A DNA stretch of 64,000 nucleotides from the NCBI GenBank assembly GCA_003987775.1, contig RXJD01000002.1:124001-188000 (forward strand), in the 5' to 3' direction. Positions 18,598 to 29,493 of the stretch are shown here, piece by piece; positions within the stretch are counted from its first letter, which is position 1; every line of letters starts with the position of its first letter. The translations under genes and the position numbers were made by a program. The DNA is from Mycobacterium sp. GTDB taxonomy: Bacteria > Actinomycetota > Actinomycetes > Mycobacteriales > Mycobacteriaceae. The notes under the pieces were generated by a model. That model saw only the letters and a program-made list of their open reading frames with translations. It searched no databases and was not told the origin of the DNA.

Positions 18598-21500
18598 ATG
18601 ACGCCCAAGCGCGTCGGGCTGTATAACCCCGCATACGAACACGATTCATGCGGTGTGGCCATGGTCGTCGACATGCACGGCCGGCGGAGCCGCGACATCG
18701 TGGACAAGGCCATCACCGCACTGCTCAACCTCGAGCACCGCGGTGCCGCCGGCGCCGAACCGCGCAGTGGTGACGGTGCCGGGATCCTGATTCAGGTCCC
18801 GGATGCCTTCCTGCGCGAGGTCGTGGAGTTCGAGCTGCCCGAAGCGGGCAGCTACGCCACCGGCATCGCCTTCCTGCCGCAGTCGGCCAAGGACGCCGCC
18901 GCGGCGTGCGCCGCGGTGGAGAAGATCGCGGAATCCGAGGGTTTACAGGTGCTCGGCTGGCGCAACGTGCCCACCGACGATTCCTCGCTCGGCGCGCTGT
19001 CGCGTGACGCCATGCCCACCTTCCGGCAGGTCTTCATGGCCGGTGCCTCCGGGATGGCGCTGGAACGCCGCGCGTACATCGTCCGCAAGCGGGCCGAGCA
19101 CGAACTCGGTACCAAGGGCCCGGGCCAGGACGGTCCGGGTCGCGAGACGGTGTACTTCCCGAGCTTGTCCGGCCAGACGTTCGTCTACAAGGGGATGCTG
19201 ACCACCCCGCAGCTCAAGGCCTTCTACCTGGATCTGCAGGACAGCCGGATCACCAGCGCACTGGGCATCGTGCACTCCCGGTTCTCGACGAACACTTTCC
19301 CGTCCTGGCCGCTGGCGCACCCCTTCCGGCGCGTCGCGCACAACGGTGAGATCAACACCGTCACCGGCAACGAGAACTGGATGCGCGCCCGGGAGGCGCT
19401 GATCGAGACCGACATCTTCGGGTCGCAGGACGACGTGCAGAAGTTGTTCCCGATCTGTACGCCGGGGGCATCGGACACCGCGCGGTTCGACGAGGTGGTC
19501 GAGTTGCTGCACCTGGGCGGACGCAGTCTGGCCCACGCGGTGCTGATGATGATCCCCGAGGCGTGGGAACGCCACGAGTCGATGGACCCGGCGCGCCGGG
19601 CGTTTTACCAGTACCACGCGGCATTGATGGAGCCGTGGGACGGACCTGCGTCCATCACGTTCACCGACGGCACCATCGTGGGCGCGGTGCTGGACCGCAA
19701 CGGACTGCGGCCCTCCCGGATCTGGGTGACCGAAGACGGCCTGGTGGTGATGGCGTCGGAGGCCGGCGTACTCGACCTCGACCCCTCCACCGTGGTCCAG
19801 CGGATGCGGCTGCAGCCGGGCCGGATGTTCCTGGTGGACACCACCCAGGGCCGCATCGTCTCCGACGAGGAGATCAAAGCGGAGCTGGCCGCCGAGCACC
19901 CCTACCAGGAGTGGCTCGACAACGGCCTGGTTCCGCTGGAGAAGCTGCCGGCCAACAAGTACGTGCGCATGCCGCACCACCGGCTGGTCGTACGGCAACA
20001 GACGTTCGGCTACACCTACGAAGAACTCAACCTGCTGGTGGCCCCGATGGCCCGTACCGGTGCCGAGCCGCTCGGGTCGATGGGCACCGACACCCCGATC
20101 GCGGTGCTGTCGAAGCGTCCGAGGATGCTGTTCGACTACTTCCACCAGCTGTTCGCTCAGGTGACCAACCCGCCGCTGGACGCCATCCGCGAAGAGGTGG
20201 TGACCAGCCTGCAAGGCACGACGGGCGGGGAGCGCGACCTGCTCAACCCGGACGAGACGTCCTGCCACCAGATCTCGCTGCCGTCGCCGATCCTGCGCAA
20301 CTACGAGCTGGCCAAGCTGATCAACCTCAACCCCGAGGACGAGGTCAACGGGCGGCCACATGGCTTGCGTTCCAAGGTGATTCACTGCCTGTACCCGGTT
20401 GCCGAGGGGGGCGCCGGGCTGGCCGCCGCGCTGGACGACGTGCGGGCACAGGCATCGGCGGCGATCGCCGACGGTGCCCGGCTGATCATCCTGTCCGACC
20501 GCAACTCCGACGAGACGATGGCGCCTATCCCGTCGCTGCTGGCGGTCGGGGGAGTGCACCACCACCTGGTGCGCGACCGCACCCGCACGCACGTGGGCCT
20601 GGTCGTCGAGGCAGGCGACGCCCGCGAGGTGCACCACATGGCCATGCTGGTCGGGTGCGGCGCGGCCGCGATCAACCCGTACCTGGTGTTCGAGTCGATC
20701 GAGGACATGCTCGACCGCGGCGTCATCGACGGCATCGAACGCAGTAAAGCGCTCAACAACTACGTCAAGGCCGCGGGCAAGGGCGTGCTGAAGGTGATGT
20801 CCAAGATGGGCATCTCGACGCTGGCCTCCTACACCGGCGCGCAGCTCTTCCAGGCCGTGGGCGTCTCCGAGGACGTGCTCGACGAGTACTTCACCGGATT
20901 GGCCTGTCCCACCGGCGGTATCACGCTGGACGACATCGCCGCCGACGTCGCGGCCCGGCACTCGCTGGCCTACCTGGACCGGCCCGACGAGCGGGCGCAC
21001 CGCGAGCTCGAGGTGGGCGGGGAGTACCAGTGGCGCCGCGAGGGCGAGTACCACCTGTTCAACCCGCAGACCGTCTTCAAGCTGCAGCACTCCACCCGCA
21101 CGGGTCAGTACAAGATCTTCAAGGAGTACACCCGGCTGGTCGACGACCAGAGCGAGCGGATGGCGTCGCTGCGCGGCCTGCTCAAATTCCGTGCCGACCT
21201 GCGTCCGCCGGTGCCGATCGACGAGGTCGAGCCGGCCAGTGAGATCGTCAAGCGTTTCTCCACGGGCGCGATGAGCTACGGCTCCATCTCGGCGGAAGCT
21301 CACGAGACGCTGGCCATCGCGATGAACCGGCTGGGCGCCCGGTCGAACAGCGGCGAGGGCGGCGAGGACGTCAAGCGTTTCGACGCCGACCCCAATGGAG
21401 ACTGGCGGCGCAGCGCGATCAAGCAGGTGGCCTCCGGCCGGTTCGGGGTCACCTCGCACTACCTGACCAACTGCACCGACATCCAGATCAAGATGGCCCA

Positions 21501-23181
21501 GGGCGCCAAACCTGGTGAGGGCGGCCAGCTTCCGGGTCACAAGGTGTATCCGTGGGTGGCGTCGGTGCGGCACTCCACGCCCGGCGTCGGGCTCATCTCC
21601 CCGCCGCCCCACCACGACATCTACTCGATCGAGGATCTCGCGCAGCTGATCCACGACCTGAAGAACGCGAACCCGTCCGCGCGGGTGCACGTGAAGCTGG
21701 TGTCGGAGAACGGGGTGGGGACGGTTGCGGCCGGCGTTTCGAAGGCGCACGCCGACGTGGTGCTGATCTCCGGACACGACGGCGGCACCGGAGCGACGCC
21801 GCTGACGTCGATGAAGCACGCGGGTGCGCCGTGGGAGCTGGGGCTCGCGGAAACGCAGCAGACCCTGTTGCTCAACGGGTTACGCGACCGGATCGTGGTG
21901 CAGGTCGACGGCCAGCTCAAGACCGGCCGTGACGTGATGATCGCGACGCTGCTCGGCGCCGAGGAATTCGGTTTCGCCACTGCACCTCTGGTGGTCGCCG
22001 GCTGCATCATGATGCGGGTCTGCCACCTGGACACCTGCCCCGTCGGGGTGGCCACCCAGAACCCGTTGCTGCGCGAACGCTTCACCGGCAAGCCGGAATT
22101 CGTCGAGAACTTCTTCATGTTCATCGCCGAAGAAATGCGGGAGTACATGGCGCAGCTGGGCTTCCGGACCGTCAACGAGGCGGTGGGCCAGGCAGGAGCG
22201 CTGGACACCACCCTGGCCCGTGCGCACTGGAAGGCGCACCGCCTGGACCTGGCGCCGGTGCTGCACGAACCGGAGTCGGCGTTCATGAACCAGGACCTGT
22301 ACTGCAGTTCGCGGCAGGACCATGGCCTGGACAAGGCGCTCGACCAGCAGTTGATCGTGATGAGCCGCGAGGCGCTGGACTCCCAGAAGCCCGTGCGGTT
22401 CTCGACCACGATCAGCAACGTCAACCGCACCGTCGGCACCATGCTCGGTCATGAGGTCACCAAAGCCTATGGCGGACAAGGGTTGCCGGACGGAACCATC
22501 GACATCACCTTCGAGGGGTCAGCGGGCAACAGCTTCGGGGCCTTCGTCCCCAAGGGCATCACCCTGCGTATCTACGGGGACGCCAACGACTACGTCGGCA
22601 AGGGCCTGTCCGGCGGCCGGATCGTGGTACGGCCTGCGGACAATGCGCCGGAAGGCTATGTCGCCGAGGACAACATCATCGGCGGCAACGTGATCCTGTT
22701 CGGCGCCACCAGCGGTGAGGTGTATCTGCGTGGCGTGGTCGGCGAGCGGTTCGCGGTGCGCAACTCCGGAGCACACGCCGTCGTCGAGGGAGTCGGCGAC
22801 CACGGTTGCGAGTACATGACCGGTGGCCGGGTCGTCATCCTGGGCAGTACCGGGCGCAACTTCGCCGCCGGTATGTCCGGTGGGGTGGCCTACGTCTACG
22901 ACCCCTACGAACAACTACCGAACAACCTCAACATCGAAATGGTCGACGCTGAGGCTCTGGACTCCGACGACGCGGAGTTCCTGCACGGCATCATCACGGC
23001 GCACGTCGACGCCACCGATTCTGCTGTCGGCCAACGTATTCTGGGCGACTGGCGTAACCAGCAGCGGCACTTCGTGAAGGTGATGCCGCGTGACTACAAG
23101 AAGGTGCTGCAAGCGATCGCTGATGCCGAACGCGATGGCACCGATGTCGACAAGGCGATTATGGCGGCGGCACATGGCTGA
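18598..23181 (+). CDS. gltB: Glutamate synthase (NADPH) large subunit
   Basis: 1527 residues from the ATG at 18598 ([20 protein letters not shown]), equal to the M. tuberculosis length; a GTG two codons upstream is possible. The class II glutaminase domain begins at the nucleophile Cys in HDSCGV after a short propeptide. The central and FMN domains follow, with the [3Fe-4S] motif C-x5-C-x4-C in [12 protein letters not shown]. The C-terminus is a GXGXG beta-helix. It transfers the amide nitrogen of glutamine to 2-oxoglutarate, working with GltD, whose gene overlaps by 8 bp. Confidence 0.98.
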   Translation: MTPKRVGLYNPAYEHDSCGVAMVVDMHGRRSRDIVDKAITALLNLEHRGAAGAEPRSGDGAGILIQVPDAFLREVVEFELPEAGSYATGIAFLPQSAKDAAAACAAVEKIAESEGLQVLGWRNVPTDDSSLGALSRDAMPTFRQVFMAGASGMALERRAYIVRKRAEHELGTKGPGQDGPGRETVYFPSLSGQTFVYKGMLTTPQLKAFYLDLQDSRITSALGIVHSRFSTNTFPSWPLAHPFRRVAHNGEINTVTGNENWMRAREALIETDIFGSQDDVQKLFPICTPGASDTARFDEVVELLHLGGRSLAHAVLMMIPEAWERHESMDPARRAFYQYHAALMEPWDGPASITFTDGTIVGAVLDRNGLRPSRIWVTEDGLVVMASEAGVLDLDPSTVVQRMRLQPGRMFLVDTTQGRIVSDEEIKAELAAEHPYQEWLDNGLVPLEKLPANKYVRMPHHRLVVRQQTFGYTYEELNLLVAPMARTGAEPLGSMGTDTPIAVLSKRPRMLFDYFHQLFAQVTNPPLDAIREEVVTSLQGTTGGERDLLNPDETSCHQISLPSPILRNYELAKLINLNPEDEVNGRPHGLRSKVIHCLYPVAEGGAGLAAALDDVRAQASAAIADGARLIILSDRNSDETMAPIPSLLAVGGVHHHLVRDRTRTHVGLVVEAGDAREVHHMAMLVGCGAAAINPYLVFESIEDMLDRGVIDGIERSKALNNYVKAAGKGVLKVMSKMGISTLASYTGAQLFQAVGVSEDVLDEYFTGLACPTGGITLDDIAADVAARHSLAYLDRPDERAHRELEVGGEYQWRREGEYHLFNPQTVFKLQHSTRTGQYKIFKEYTRLVDDQSERMASLRGLLKFRADLRPPVPIDEVEPASEIVKRFSTGAMSYGSISAEAHETLAIAMNRLGARSNSGEGGEDVKRFDADPNGDWRRSAIKQVASGRFGVTSHYLTNCTDIQIKMAQGAKPGEGGQLPGHKVYPWVASVRHSTPGVGLISPPPHHDIYSIEDLAQLIHDLKNANPSARVHVKLVSENGVGTVAAGVSKAHADVVLISGHDGGTGATPLTSMKHAGAPWELGLAETQQTLLLNGLRDRIVVQVDGQLKTGRDVMIATLLGAEEFGFATAPLVVAGCIMMRVCHLDTCPVGVATQNPLLRERFTGKPEFVENFFMFIAEEMREYMAQLGFRTVNEAVGQAGALDTTLARAHWKAHRLDLAPVLHEPESAFMNQDLYCSSRQDHGLDKALDQQLIVMSREALDSQKPVRFSTTISNVNRTVGTMLGHEVTKAYGGQGLPDGTIDITFEGSAGNSFGAFVPKGITLRIYGDANDYVGKGLSGGRIVVRPADNAPEGYVAEDNIIGGNVILFGATSGEVYLRGVVGERFAVRNSGAHAVVEGVGDHGCEYMTGGRVVILGSTGRNFAAGMSGGVAYVYDPYEQLPNNLNIEMVDAEALDSDDAEFLHGIITAHVDATDSAVGQRILGDWRNQQRHFVKVMPRDYKKVLQAIADAERDGTDVDKAIMAAAHG

Positions 23182-24640
23182 TCCAACTGGCTTTCTCAAG
23201 TACACGCACCGGGAGCTGCCCCAGCGGCGGCCGGTTCCGTTGCGACTCAAGGACTGGAAAGAGGTCTACGAGGAGTTCGAGACCGAGAGCCTGCGCGAGC
23301 AGGCGACTCGCTGCATGGACTGCGGAATCCCGTTCTGCCACAACGGGTGTCCGCTGGGCAACCTGATCCCGGAGTGGAACGACCTGGTGCGCCGGGGCCG
23401 CTTCCGCGACGCGATCGAGCGGCTGCACGCGACGAACAACTTCCCCGACTTCACCGGCCGGCTGTGTCCGGCGCCGTGCGAGCCGGCGTGTGTGCTGGGC
23501 ATCAACCAGGATCCGGTGACGATCAAGCAGATCGAACTCGAGATCATCGACAAGGCCTTCGACGAAGGCTGGGTGGAGCCGGTACTTCCGCACTGCGACA
23601 CCGGAAAGACGGTGGCCGTGGTGGGCTCCGGACCGGCCGGATTGGCCGCCGCGCAGCAGCTCACCCGCGCCGGACACAAGGTCACCGTCTTCGAGCGCGA
23701 GGACCGGATCGGCGGACTGCTGCGGTACGGCATTCCCGAGTTCAAGATGGAGAAGCGGGTGCTGGACCGCCGGCTGGCGCAGATGTCTGCCGAAGGCACC
23801 CAGTTCCGGGCCGGCGTCAACGTCGGTGAGGACATCACCGCCGAGCAGCTGCTGGCCGATTTCGATGCCATCGTGCTCGCCGGTGGGGCCACCGCGTGGC
23901 GCGACCTGCCGATCCCGGGCCGCGACCTCGACGGCATCCACCAGGCGATGGAGTACCTGCCGTGGGGCAACCGCGTCCAGGAGGGTGACGACGTACTGGG
24001 GCCGGACGGCGAGCCTCCAATCACCGCCAAGGGCAAGAAGGTGGTGATCATCGGCGGCGGCGACACCGGAGCGGACTGCCTGGGCACCGCTCACCGACAG
24101 GGTGCGGCCCGGATCCACCAGTTCGAGATCATGCCGCGCCCGCCGGAGACCCGCGCCGCGTCCACACCGTGGCCGACCTACCCCCTCATGTACCGGATCG
24201 CCTCGGCCCACGAGGAGGGTGGCGAGCGGGTGTTCTCGGTGAACACCGAGGAGTTCCTTGGCGAGGACGGGCATGTCACCGCGCTCAAGGTGCACGAAGT
24301 GGCGATGCAGGACGGGAAGTTCGTCAAGGTCGAAGGCACGGACTTCGAGCTGGACGCCGACCTGGTGTTGTTGGCCATGGGGTTTGTCGGTCCGGAGAAG
24401 CCCGGTCTGCTGACCGAGCTCGGGGTGAAGTTCACCGAGCGGGGCAACGTCGCGCGTGGGGATGACTACGAGACGTCGGTCCCCGGTGTGTTCGTCGCCG
24501 GCGACATGGGCCGAGGCCAGTCGCTGATCGTCTGGGCGATTGCTGAAGGCCGGTCGGCGGCCGCGGCGGTGGACCGCCATCTGATGGGTGCCAGCGCACT
24601 TCCGGCGCCGATCAAGCCCACCGCAGCGCCGTTGACGTAA
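23174..24640 (+). CDS. gltD: Glutamate synthase (NADPH) small subunit
   Basis: 488 residues, starting [19 protein letters not shown] inside the gltB end (8-bp overlap). The N-terminal cysteine clusters ([14 protein letters not shown] and CPAPCEPAC) bind two [4Fe-4S] centres. The FAD-binding [10 protein letters not shown] lies near residue 155 and the NADPH-binding GGGDTGADC near 295. It passes electrons from NADPH to GltB. Length matches M. tuberculosis GltD exactly. Confidence 0.98.
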   Translation: MADPTGFLKYTHRELPQRRPVPLRLKDWKEVYEEFETESLREQATRCMDCGIPFCHNGCPLGNLIPEWNDLVRRGRFRDAIERLHATNNFPDFTGRLCPAPCEPACVLGINQDPVTIKQIELEIIDKAFDEGWVEPVLPHCDTGKTVAVVGSGPAGLAAAQQLTRAGHKVTVFEREDRIGGLLRYGIPEFKMEKRVLDRRLAQMSAEGTQFRAGVNVGEDITAEQLLADFDAIVLAGGATAWRDLPIPGRDLDGIHQAMEYLPWGNRVQEGDDVLGPDGEPPITAKGKKVVIIGGGDTGADCLGTAHRQGAARIHQFEIMPRPPETRAASTPWPTYPLMYRIASAHEEGGERVFSVNTEEFLGEDGHVTALKVHEVAMQDGKFVKVEGTDFELDADLVLLAMGFVGPEKPGLLTELGVKFTERGNVARGDDYETSVPGVFVAGDMGRGQSLIVWAIAEGRSAAAAVDRHLMGASALPAPIKPTAAPLT

Positions 24641-24659
24641 TCACATCAGTCACACCTGA

Positions 24660-24676
24660 AACATTTGATAAATGTT
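24660..24676. promoter_or_regulatory. AT-rich palindrome downstream of gltD
   Basis: A perfect 7-bp inverted repeat with a 3-bp centre (AACATTTGATAAATGTT). It is 19 bp after the gltD stop and about 130 bp before a candidate small ORF. It stands out in GC-rich surroundings and could be an operator for the small ORF. It is too short and AT-rich to be a convincing terminator. Confidence 0.4.
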
Positions 24677-24803
24677 CGGCGTGCCGTTGAACGTTTGCCA
24701 GCGCACGGGTGTCTAATAACTGTTTGTGCGCTCCATCACATAAAGGCAAGCTCGGGCCGCCCAGGAGCCACGGTCGCGTCAATCGATCGCAGGAGTTACC
24801 ACC

Positions 24804-24944
24804 GTGCACATGAACCCAGTTCCACGGACAAAAATGGGTCGAATCGCCTGGTCACTGGTTCGCCACCCGGTTAAGAGCCGTGAGTTTCCGGCGAAGCACG
24901 AGCGTCTGGTAACGGCCGAAGAGCTTCTGCGCTTCGCCATATAA
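24804..24944 (+). CDS. Candidate 46-residue basic small protein
   Basis: The GTG at 24804 (or ATG at 24810) follows an excellent AGGAG site (24791-24795). The product reads HMNPVPRTKMGRIAWSLVRH, then a charged C-terminal half with KHERLVTAEELLRF. It is basic and probably has an amphipathic helix at about 10-20. It lies alone in the 359-bp gap between gltD and the convergent oxidoreductase. I recognise no family. M. tuberculosis has a different small gene (Rv3857c) in this position. The good ribosome site and upstream AT-rich region argue for a real gene; no homology supports it. Confidence 0.45.
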   Translation: MHMNPVPRTKMGRIAWSLVRHPVKSREFPAKHERLVTAEELLRFAI

Positions 24945-24999
24945 CCCTCTGGGTCAGCTGGCGGGGGCGCGAGGCCGGTCCTGGGTGGGTTTGCTCGCG

Positions 25000-25848
25000 C
25001 TAGCTCAGCAAACCTGAATCCCGGATCGCCTCGGCCAGCGGCTGCAGAACGGCGGGCTCGTGTGGCGGGGCGATGTAGACGATGCCGAGGTCCAGTCCTT
25101 CGGCACCCAGTGCGGCCGCAGTTTCCAGGACTTGCCCGTAGTTGCGGTCGGGGCCCAGGCCGAGATGGGCGGACAGCGTGATTTCCTTCGGGTCCCGCCC
25201 GATGTCTTGGCAGCGCGCTGCCAGCACGTCGCGCTTGCGCGCAAACTCCTCGGGCGTCCCGCCGGCGAAATTCCAGTGCTGGGCGTACCGCGCGGTGATC
25301 GGCAGGGTCCGCTTTTCTCCGCTGCCCCCGATGGCGATCGGCGGATGCGGACGTTGCGGCCCCTTCGGCTCGTTGCGGGCGTCTTTGAGTTGGTAGTAAG
25401 TGCCGTCGAACGTGGTGGTCTCGTCGCTGAGCAATCCGATCAGCACCTGGCAGGCCTCCTCGAACCGATCGAAGCGCTCCTTGACGCTGCCGAGTTCGAT
25501 GCCGTACGCGCCGGATTCCTCCTCGTTCCAGCCCGCGCCGATGCCCAGCTCGAGGCGGCCGCCCGAGATGATGTCCAGCGTGGCGGCCATGTTGGCCAGC
25601 ACCGCCGGGTGGCGGTAGTGAATGCCGGTGACCAGGGTGCCCAGCCGCAGCCGTTTGGTGGCCTGGGCCAGCGCGGTCAGGGTCGTCCACCCTTCCAGGC
25701 AGGGGCCGGTGGAGTCGGAGAAGATCGGGTAGAAGTGGTCGAAAGTCCAGCCCGATTCGAATACGTCGATGTCGTCGGCGGCCTGCCAGACAGCCAACAT
25801 ATCGGGCCAGGTGGTGTTCTGTGGTGAGGTCTTGAATGCAAATCGCAT
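25000..25848 (-). CDS. LLM-class F420-dependent oxidoreductase
   Basis: A 282-residue luciferase-like TIM barrel. It starts MRFAFKTSPQNTTWPDML at 25848. Visible family signatures are FDHFYPI near residue 37, TLVTGIHYRHPAVLANMAATLD (about 73-94), GRLELGIGAGWNEEE (about 98-112) and PIAIGGSGEKRTL. This subgroup uses F420 rather than FMN in mycobacteria. It is divergent from a small membrane protein with only 27 bp between the starts, so the two share a control region. The substrate is unknown. Confidence 0.88.
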   Translation of the reverse strand: MRFAFKTSPQNTTWPDMLAVWQAADDIDVFESGWTFDHFYPIFSDSTGPCLEGWTTLTALAQATKRLRLGTLVTGIHYRHPAVLANMAATLDIISGGRLELGIGAGWNEEESGAYGIELGSVKERFDRFEEACQVLIGLLSDETTTFDGTYYQLKDARNEPKGPQRPHPPIAIGGSGEKRTLPITARYAQHWNFAGGTPEEFARKRDVLAARCQDIGRDPKEITLSAHLGLGPDRNYGQVLETAAALGAEGLDLGIVYIAPPHEPAVLQPLAEAIRDSGLLS

Positions 25849-25875
25849 GATCTCGACACTAGACTCGGTCAGACG

Positions 25876-26301
25876 ATGGTTCTCGGACTCGACACCAAAC
25901 TCACCCTGCTCGCAACGGGATTGATCTTTCTGCTCGCGCTGGCCCTCGGCGTATGGAAGTACCGCCAGATCATGGTCGCCGAAGATCACCGTGCCCACGT
26001 CTATGTCGACATCGCCCACCGGGCGGCGCTGTTGTATGCGTTCGCCACCTTGTTGTTCGCGCCGTTCGTCGAACTCAGTGCGTGGCCGGCGTGGGTGAAT
26101 CTGACGGCGACGGGCGTGGCGGTGTTGTTCTTCGTCGGCGCGATCGTGAGTTACATCGTGCACGGCGCGCGGCGTGACACCGAGAACCAATTCGACCCGC
26201 CGGTGCGGGGGACCGGCGTCATGATGGCCCTGCTGATCGTCGGTGAAATGGGCGGTTTCGGGGTGGTATTCGCCGGGTTCATCGCCGGGCAGCTGCTCTG
26301 A
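25876..26301 (+). CDS. Small four-helix membrane protein of unknown function
   Basis: 141 residues with hydrophobic segments at about 8-26, 47-66, 71-92 and 115-138. A charged loop (MVAEDHRAHVYVDIAHR) lies after the first helix and a cytosolic-type basic segment (HGARRDTENQFD) before the last. I do not recognise a named family. Its stop overlaps the start of the PHP gene by one base (TGATG), so the two are translationally coupled. Confidence 0.75.
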   Translation: MVLGLDTKLTLLATGLIFLLALALGVWKYRQIMVAEDHRAHVYVDIAHRAALLYAFATLLFAPFVELSAWPAWVNLTATGVAVLFFVGAIVSYIVHGARRDTENQFDPPVRGTGVMMALLIVGEMGGFGVVFAGFIAGQLL

Positions 26302-27305
26302 TGGATCCGGTTCTCGCGCTGCGCCAGATCGCGTACTACAAGGATCGCGACCGCCAGGATTCCCGGCGGGTCATGGCCTATCGCAATGCCGCCGACATCC
26401 TCGAGCGGCTGGACGAAGCCGCCCTGGAGCGGCACGGCCAGGCCAACAGCTGGCAGTCGATCCCCGGCATCGGGCCCAAGACCGCGAAGGTCATCGCGCA
26501 AGCCTGGGCCGGCCAGGAACCCGACCAGTTGGTCGAATTACGTTCGACGGCAAAGGATCTTGGTGGCGCCGAGGTTCGCACGGCGCTGCGCGGAGATCTG
26601 CACCTGCACTCCAACTGGTCCGATGGTTCGGCGCCGATCGAGGAGATGATGGCGACCGCAGCCGCCCTCGGGCATGAGTACTGCGCGCTGACCGACCACT
26701 CGCCGCGGCTGACGATCGCCAACGGGCTGTCACCGGAGCGGTTGCGCAAGCAGCTCGACGTGATCGACGAGTTGCGGGAGAAGTTCGCGCCGCTACGCAT
26801 TCTCACCGGGATCGAGGTCGACATCCTTGAGGACGGCACCCTGGATCAGGAACCCGAGCTCCTCGACCGCCTGGACATTGTGGTGGCCAGCGTGCACTCG
26901 AAGCTGTCGATGGAGCCCGCGGCAATGACGCGGCGGATGGTGCGCGCCGTCTCCGACGGTCACGCCGATGTGCTGGGACACTGCACGGGCCGCCTGGTTT
27001 CCGGCGGCCGTGGTATCCGGGCGGAGTCGAAGTTCGACGCCGAGAAGGTCTTCACCGCCTGCCGCGACCACGGCACCGCGGTCGAGATCAATTCCCGTCC
27101 CGAGCGCCGGGACCCGCCGACGCGACTGCTCAATCTGGCGCGCGACATCGGTTGCGTCTTCAGCATCGACACCGACGCCCACGCGCCGGGGCAGCTGGAT
27201 TTCCTCGGCTACGGCGCGCAGCGGGCGCTGGATGCGGAGGTTCCTATCGATCGCATCATCAACACGTGGTCCGTCGACAAGCTGCTGGACTGGTCAGTCC
27301 GGTAG
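26301..27305 (+). CDS. PHP-domain protein with helix-hairpin-helix (Rv3856c-like)
   Basis: 334 residues. An N-terminal helical region with a helix-hairpin-helix (SIPGIGPKTAKVI, about residues 52-64) is followed by a PHP phosphoesterase domain from about residue 95. The metal-binding motif is GDLHLHSNWSDG, with further ligands in ALTDHSPR, GIEVDI, VASVHS and IDTDAHAPG. The layout is like the C-terminal part of family X DNA polymerases without the polymerase. The family hydrolyses phosphoesters, and a DNA-repair link is likely but unproven. Its 3' end overlaps the convergent dinB gene by 12 bp. Confidence 0.88.
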   Translation: MDPVLALRQIAYYKDRDRQDSRRVMAYRNAADILERLDEAALERHGQANSWQSIPGIGPKTAKVIAQAWAGQEPDQLVELRSTAKDLGGAEVRTALRGDLHLHSNWSDGSAPIEEMMATAAALGHEYCALTDHSPRLTIANGLSPERLRKQLDVIDELREKFAPLRILTGIEVDILEDGTLDQEPELLDRLDIVVASVHSKLSMEPAAMTRRMVRAVSDGHADVLGHCTGRLVSGGRGIRAESKFDAEKVFTACRDHGTAVEINSRPERRDPPTRLLNLARDIGCVFSIDTDAHAPGQLDFLGYGAQRALDAEVPIDRIINTWSVDKLLDWSVR

Positions 27306-28493
27306 GTGCGGCACCTCCAGCCCCGGGTCGCGTCCGACCAGCACGGCGCGCGTGAGTGCAGACTTGCCGTAACGGCGGTGCACCTGGTCGATCGCTTCAT
27401 CCACCGCCGGCGAGTCTCCGTCGAATGGCAGTGCCAACTGATGCGCTCCGCTGCGGTCGATGCCCGAGACTGCGAACCCCACCAGCGTCAGGCCGCGTTC
27501 GGCGATTAACGGCGCCGCCGACGCCACCAGCCGGCGGGCAGTGGCCAGGATGGGGGCCGTCGCCGAGGTGGCCCACGGCATCGTCTGCGACCGGGTTGCC
27601 CGGCTGAAGTCTTCGAATCGCAACCGCAACACCACCGTGCGTCCGGTGCGGCCGGCGGCGCGCATCCGCCCGGTGATCCGATCGATCAGGTTGACCACTA
27701 CCGCGTCGACCTCGGCGGGTGACATGGTGGTGCCGGCGCGGCCCAGTGCGCGCTGCGCCCCCACCGAGCGGCGCCGCACCCCGGTGGTCACCCGGCGGCG
27801 GTCGATGTTGCGCGACAACGCATATAGCTGGCGACCCATCGCCGGGCCGACCATGGAGGCCAGCATCGATTCACCGAGTTCGGCGACCTGGGCGACCGTG
27901 GTGATGCCGTGGGTGTGCAGCTTCTCGGCGGTCACCGCACCCACCCCCCACAACCGGCGCACCGGCAGCGGGTGCAGAAATTCCAGCTCCCGATCTGGCG
28001 GGACCAGTAGCAGACCGTCGGGCTTGGCCTCCTGGCTGGCGACCTTGGCGAGGAACTTGGTGCGGGCGATGCCGACGGTGATGGGCAGCCCGACCCGCGA
28101 CCGCACATCCTGGCGCAGCCGCGCGCCGATCTCGAGCGGCGTGCCCGACACCCGGCGCAAACCGGCGACGTCGAGAAACGCCTCGTCCACCGACAGCGGC
28201 TCGACCTGCGGTGTGCAGTCGCGAAACACCTCGAAGACGGCGTCGCTGGCTTTCGAGTAGGCGCTCATCCGGGGCGGCACCACCACGGCGTGCGGACACA
28301 GCCGGCGCGCCTGCGCACCGCCCATCGCGGTGCGCACCCCGTAGGCCTTGGCCTCGTAGCTGGCCGCCAGCACGACGCCGCCGCCGACGATTACCGGGCG
28401 GCCCCGTAAACCGGGGTCGTCCCGCTGTTCGACGGAGGCATAGAACGAGTCCAGGTCCGCATGCAGAATGGACGCCTCACAGCGCACGAACAT
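27294..28493 (-). CDS. Y-family DNA polymerase IV (DinB)
   Basis: 399 residues. Palm motifs are intact: HADLDSFYASVEQ near residue 12 and SVDEAFLDVAG near residue 102, containing the metal-binding acidic residues. The steric region YEAKAYGVRTAM is present. A C-terminal HQLALPFDG segment resembles a beta-clamp binding motif. Mycobacteria carry several DinB proteins; position next to a PHP gene and near ethR/sodA suggests the DinB3-type locus of M. smegmatis rather than dinX or dinP. It carries out error-prone translesion synthesis. Confidence 0.9.
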   Translation of the reverse strand: MFVRCEASILHADLDSFYASVEQRDDPGLRGRPVIVGGGVVLAASYEAKAYGVRTAMGGAQARRLCPHAVVVPPRMSAYSKASDAVFEVFRDCTPQVEPLSVDEAFLDVAGLRRVSGTPLEIGARLRQDVRSRVGLPITVGIARTKFLAKVASQEAKPDGLLLVPPDRELEFLHPLPVRRLWGVGAVTAEKLHTHGITTVAQVAELGESMLASMVGPAMGRQLYALSRNIDRRRVTTGVRRRSVGAQRALGRAGTTMSPAEVDAVVVNLIDRITGRMRAAGRTGRTVVLRLRFEDFSRATRSQTMPWATSATAPILATARRLVASAAPLIAERGLTLVGFAVSGIDRSGAHQLALPFDGDSPAVDEAIDQVHRRYGKSALTRAVLVGRDPGLEVPHLPD

Positions 28494-28517
28494 ATGTTCG
28501 CATGCGGGTCCGACAGG

Positions 28518-29165
28518 TCAGCGCTTGTCGCCGTAGATGGCGCTGACCCAGATGTGCACCAGGGTGTCCAGCACGCTGGCCTCCGGTACCGAGGGCTCTT
28601 CGGCGAGAAACGACGCCGACAACGCACGCTCGTTCATCAGATTCAGCGCCGTGGCCAGTTCCAGAGCCGGCAGGGTCACCGGCGCGGCACCGCGCTCGCG
28701 CTCGGCCTCGATGACGGATGCGGTGTAGGCGATCCATTTCTGCATGAACACCGACCACAAGTCCCGCGCCTCGGCATTGATGGCCCGGACGCCCTGACCA
28801 CCCCGGATCACTGCGCGGTGTGCGCCGAAGGTCTCGACGAACACATTGATCCCGGTGCGCCACATGTCGTCGCGACCGGATTCGGGACGGTCGGCAAGCG
28901 CCTGCAGTGCCGTGTCGGCCTCGTTGACCACCCGGTCCAGCAGCGTCAGCAGCACCGCTTCCTTGGATGGGAAATAGAAGTAGAAGGTGGGCCGGGAGAT
29001 GCCGGCGCCTTTGGCCAGGTCGTCGACGGAGATGTCGGCCAACGGGCGATCTTCCAGCAGCCGTTCGGCGGTCGCCAGGATGGCCAGCTCGCGTTCGTCG
29101 CCGGACGGCCGCGCGCTGCGGCGGCCCCGCGGAAGCGGCGCTTTGCTCGCGCGGGAGGTGGGCAC
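28518..29165 (-). CDS. ethR: EthR, TetR-family repressor of ethA
   Basis: 215 residues from the GTG at 29165. The sequence (LPRGRR, DRPLADISVDDLAKGAGISR, TFYFYFPSKEAVLLTLLDRVV) matches EthR nearly residue for residue in the DNA-binding domain. The ligand pocket region (about 85-200) is also conserved. It binds cooperatively to an operator next to ethA and represses the monooxygenase. Here its own upstream region holds a perfect palindrome at 29182-29200, and a glycine-rich ORF separates it from the ethA-side operator. Confidence 0.96.
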   Translation of the reverse strand: MPTSRASKAPLPRGRRSARPSGDERELAILATAERLLEDRPLADISVDDLAKGAGISRPTFYFYFPSKEAVLLTLLDRVVNEADTALQALADRPESGRDDMWRTGINVFVETFGAHRAVIRGGQGVRAINAEARDLWSVFMQKWIAYTASVIEAERERGAAPVTLPALELATALNLMNERALSASFLAEEPSVPEASVLDTLVHIWVSAIYGDKR

Positions 29166-29181
29166 GCAGGCAGCGTACACC

Positions 29182-29200
29182 GTGTCGAGAGTCTCGACAC
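29182..29200. promoter_or_regulatory. EthR operator, ethR-proximal palindrome
   Basis: GTGTCGAGAGTCTCGACAC is a perfect 9-bp inverted repeat around one base, 16 bp upstream of the ethR start. The known EthR operator contains TCGACAC repeats next to ethR, so this is a natural EthR site. Binding is inferred from similarity and position. Confidence 0.65.
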
Positions 29201-29214
29201 CATGTCGACGCCGG

Positions 29215-29493
29215 TCACGGCAACCCGTCGCGGCCGTCCTCGCCCAGCACCGAGCCGCCCGTGCCGCCCGGGCCGGGGGTGCCCGGAGCATTGCCGGCGC
29301 CGGAGTTGCCCCCGTTGCCGCCGTCTCCGACGACGACGGCGTTGCCCCCGTCGCCGCCGCTGCCGCCGGTGCCGGTCGCCGGATCGGATTGGCCCCCGTT
29401 GCCGCCGTTGCCGCCGCGCAATATAACCCTGCCCCTCCGCTTGGAGCGGCATATTCGCAGCTCTCTGGCGGTTTTCATGCAGTCGATCGACAT
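29215..29493 (-). CDS. Glycine-rich PGRS-like ORF inside the ethR-ethA region
   Basis: 92 residues: an Arg/Lys-rich start (MSIDCMKTARELRICRSKRR) followed by GGNGGNGG, GTGGSGGDGGN and GDGGNGGNSG repeats typical of PE_PGRS proteins, but without a PE domain. Its start codon lies within the ethA-side operator. It occupies DNA that is absent in M. tuberculosis, where ethA and ethR are only about 75 bp apart. It may be a small expressed glycine-rich protein or a PGRS fragment picked up by recombination. No ribosome site is evident. Confidence 0.4.
   Translation of the reverse strand: MSIDCMKTARELRICRSKRRGRVILRGGNGGNGGQSDPATGTGGSGGDGGNAVVVGDGGNGGNSGAGNAPGTPGPGGTGGSVLGEDGRDGLP

Noticed and set aside
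18943..21819. Long minus-strand frame opposite gltB
   Set aside because: An antisense shadow of gltB; composition is Arg/His/Val-rich and it has no domain.
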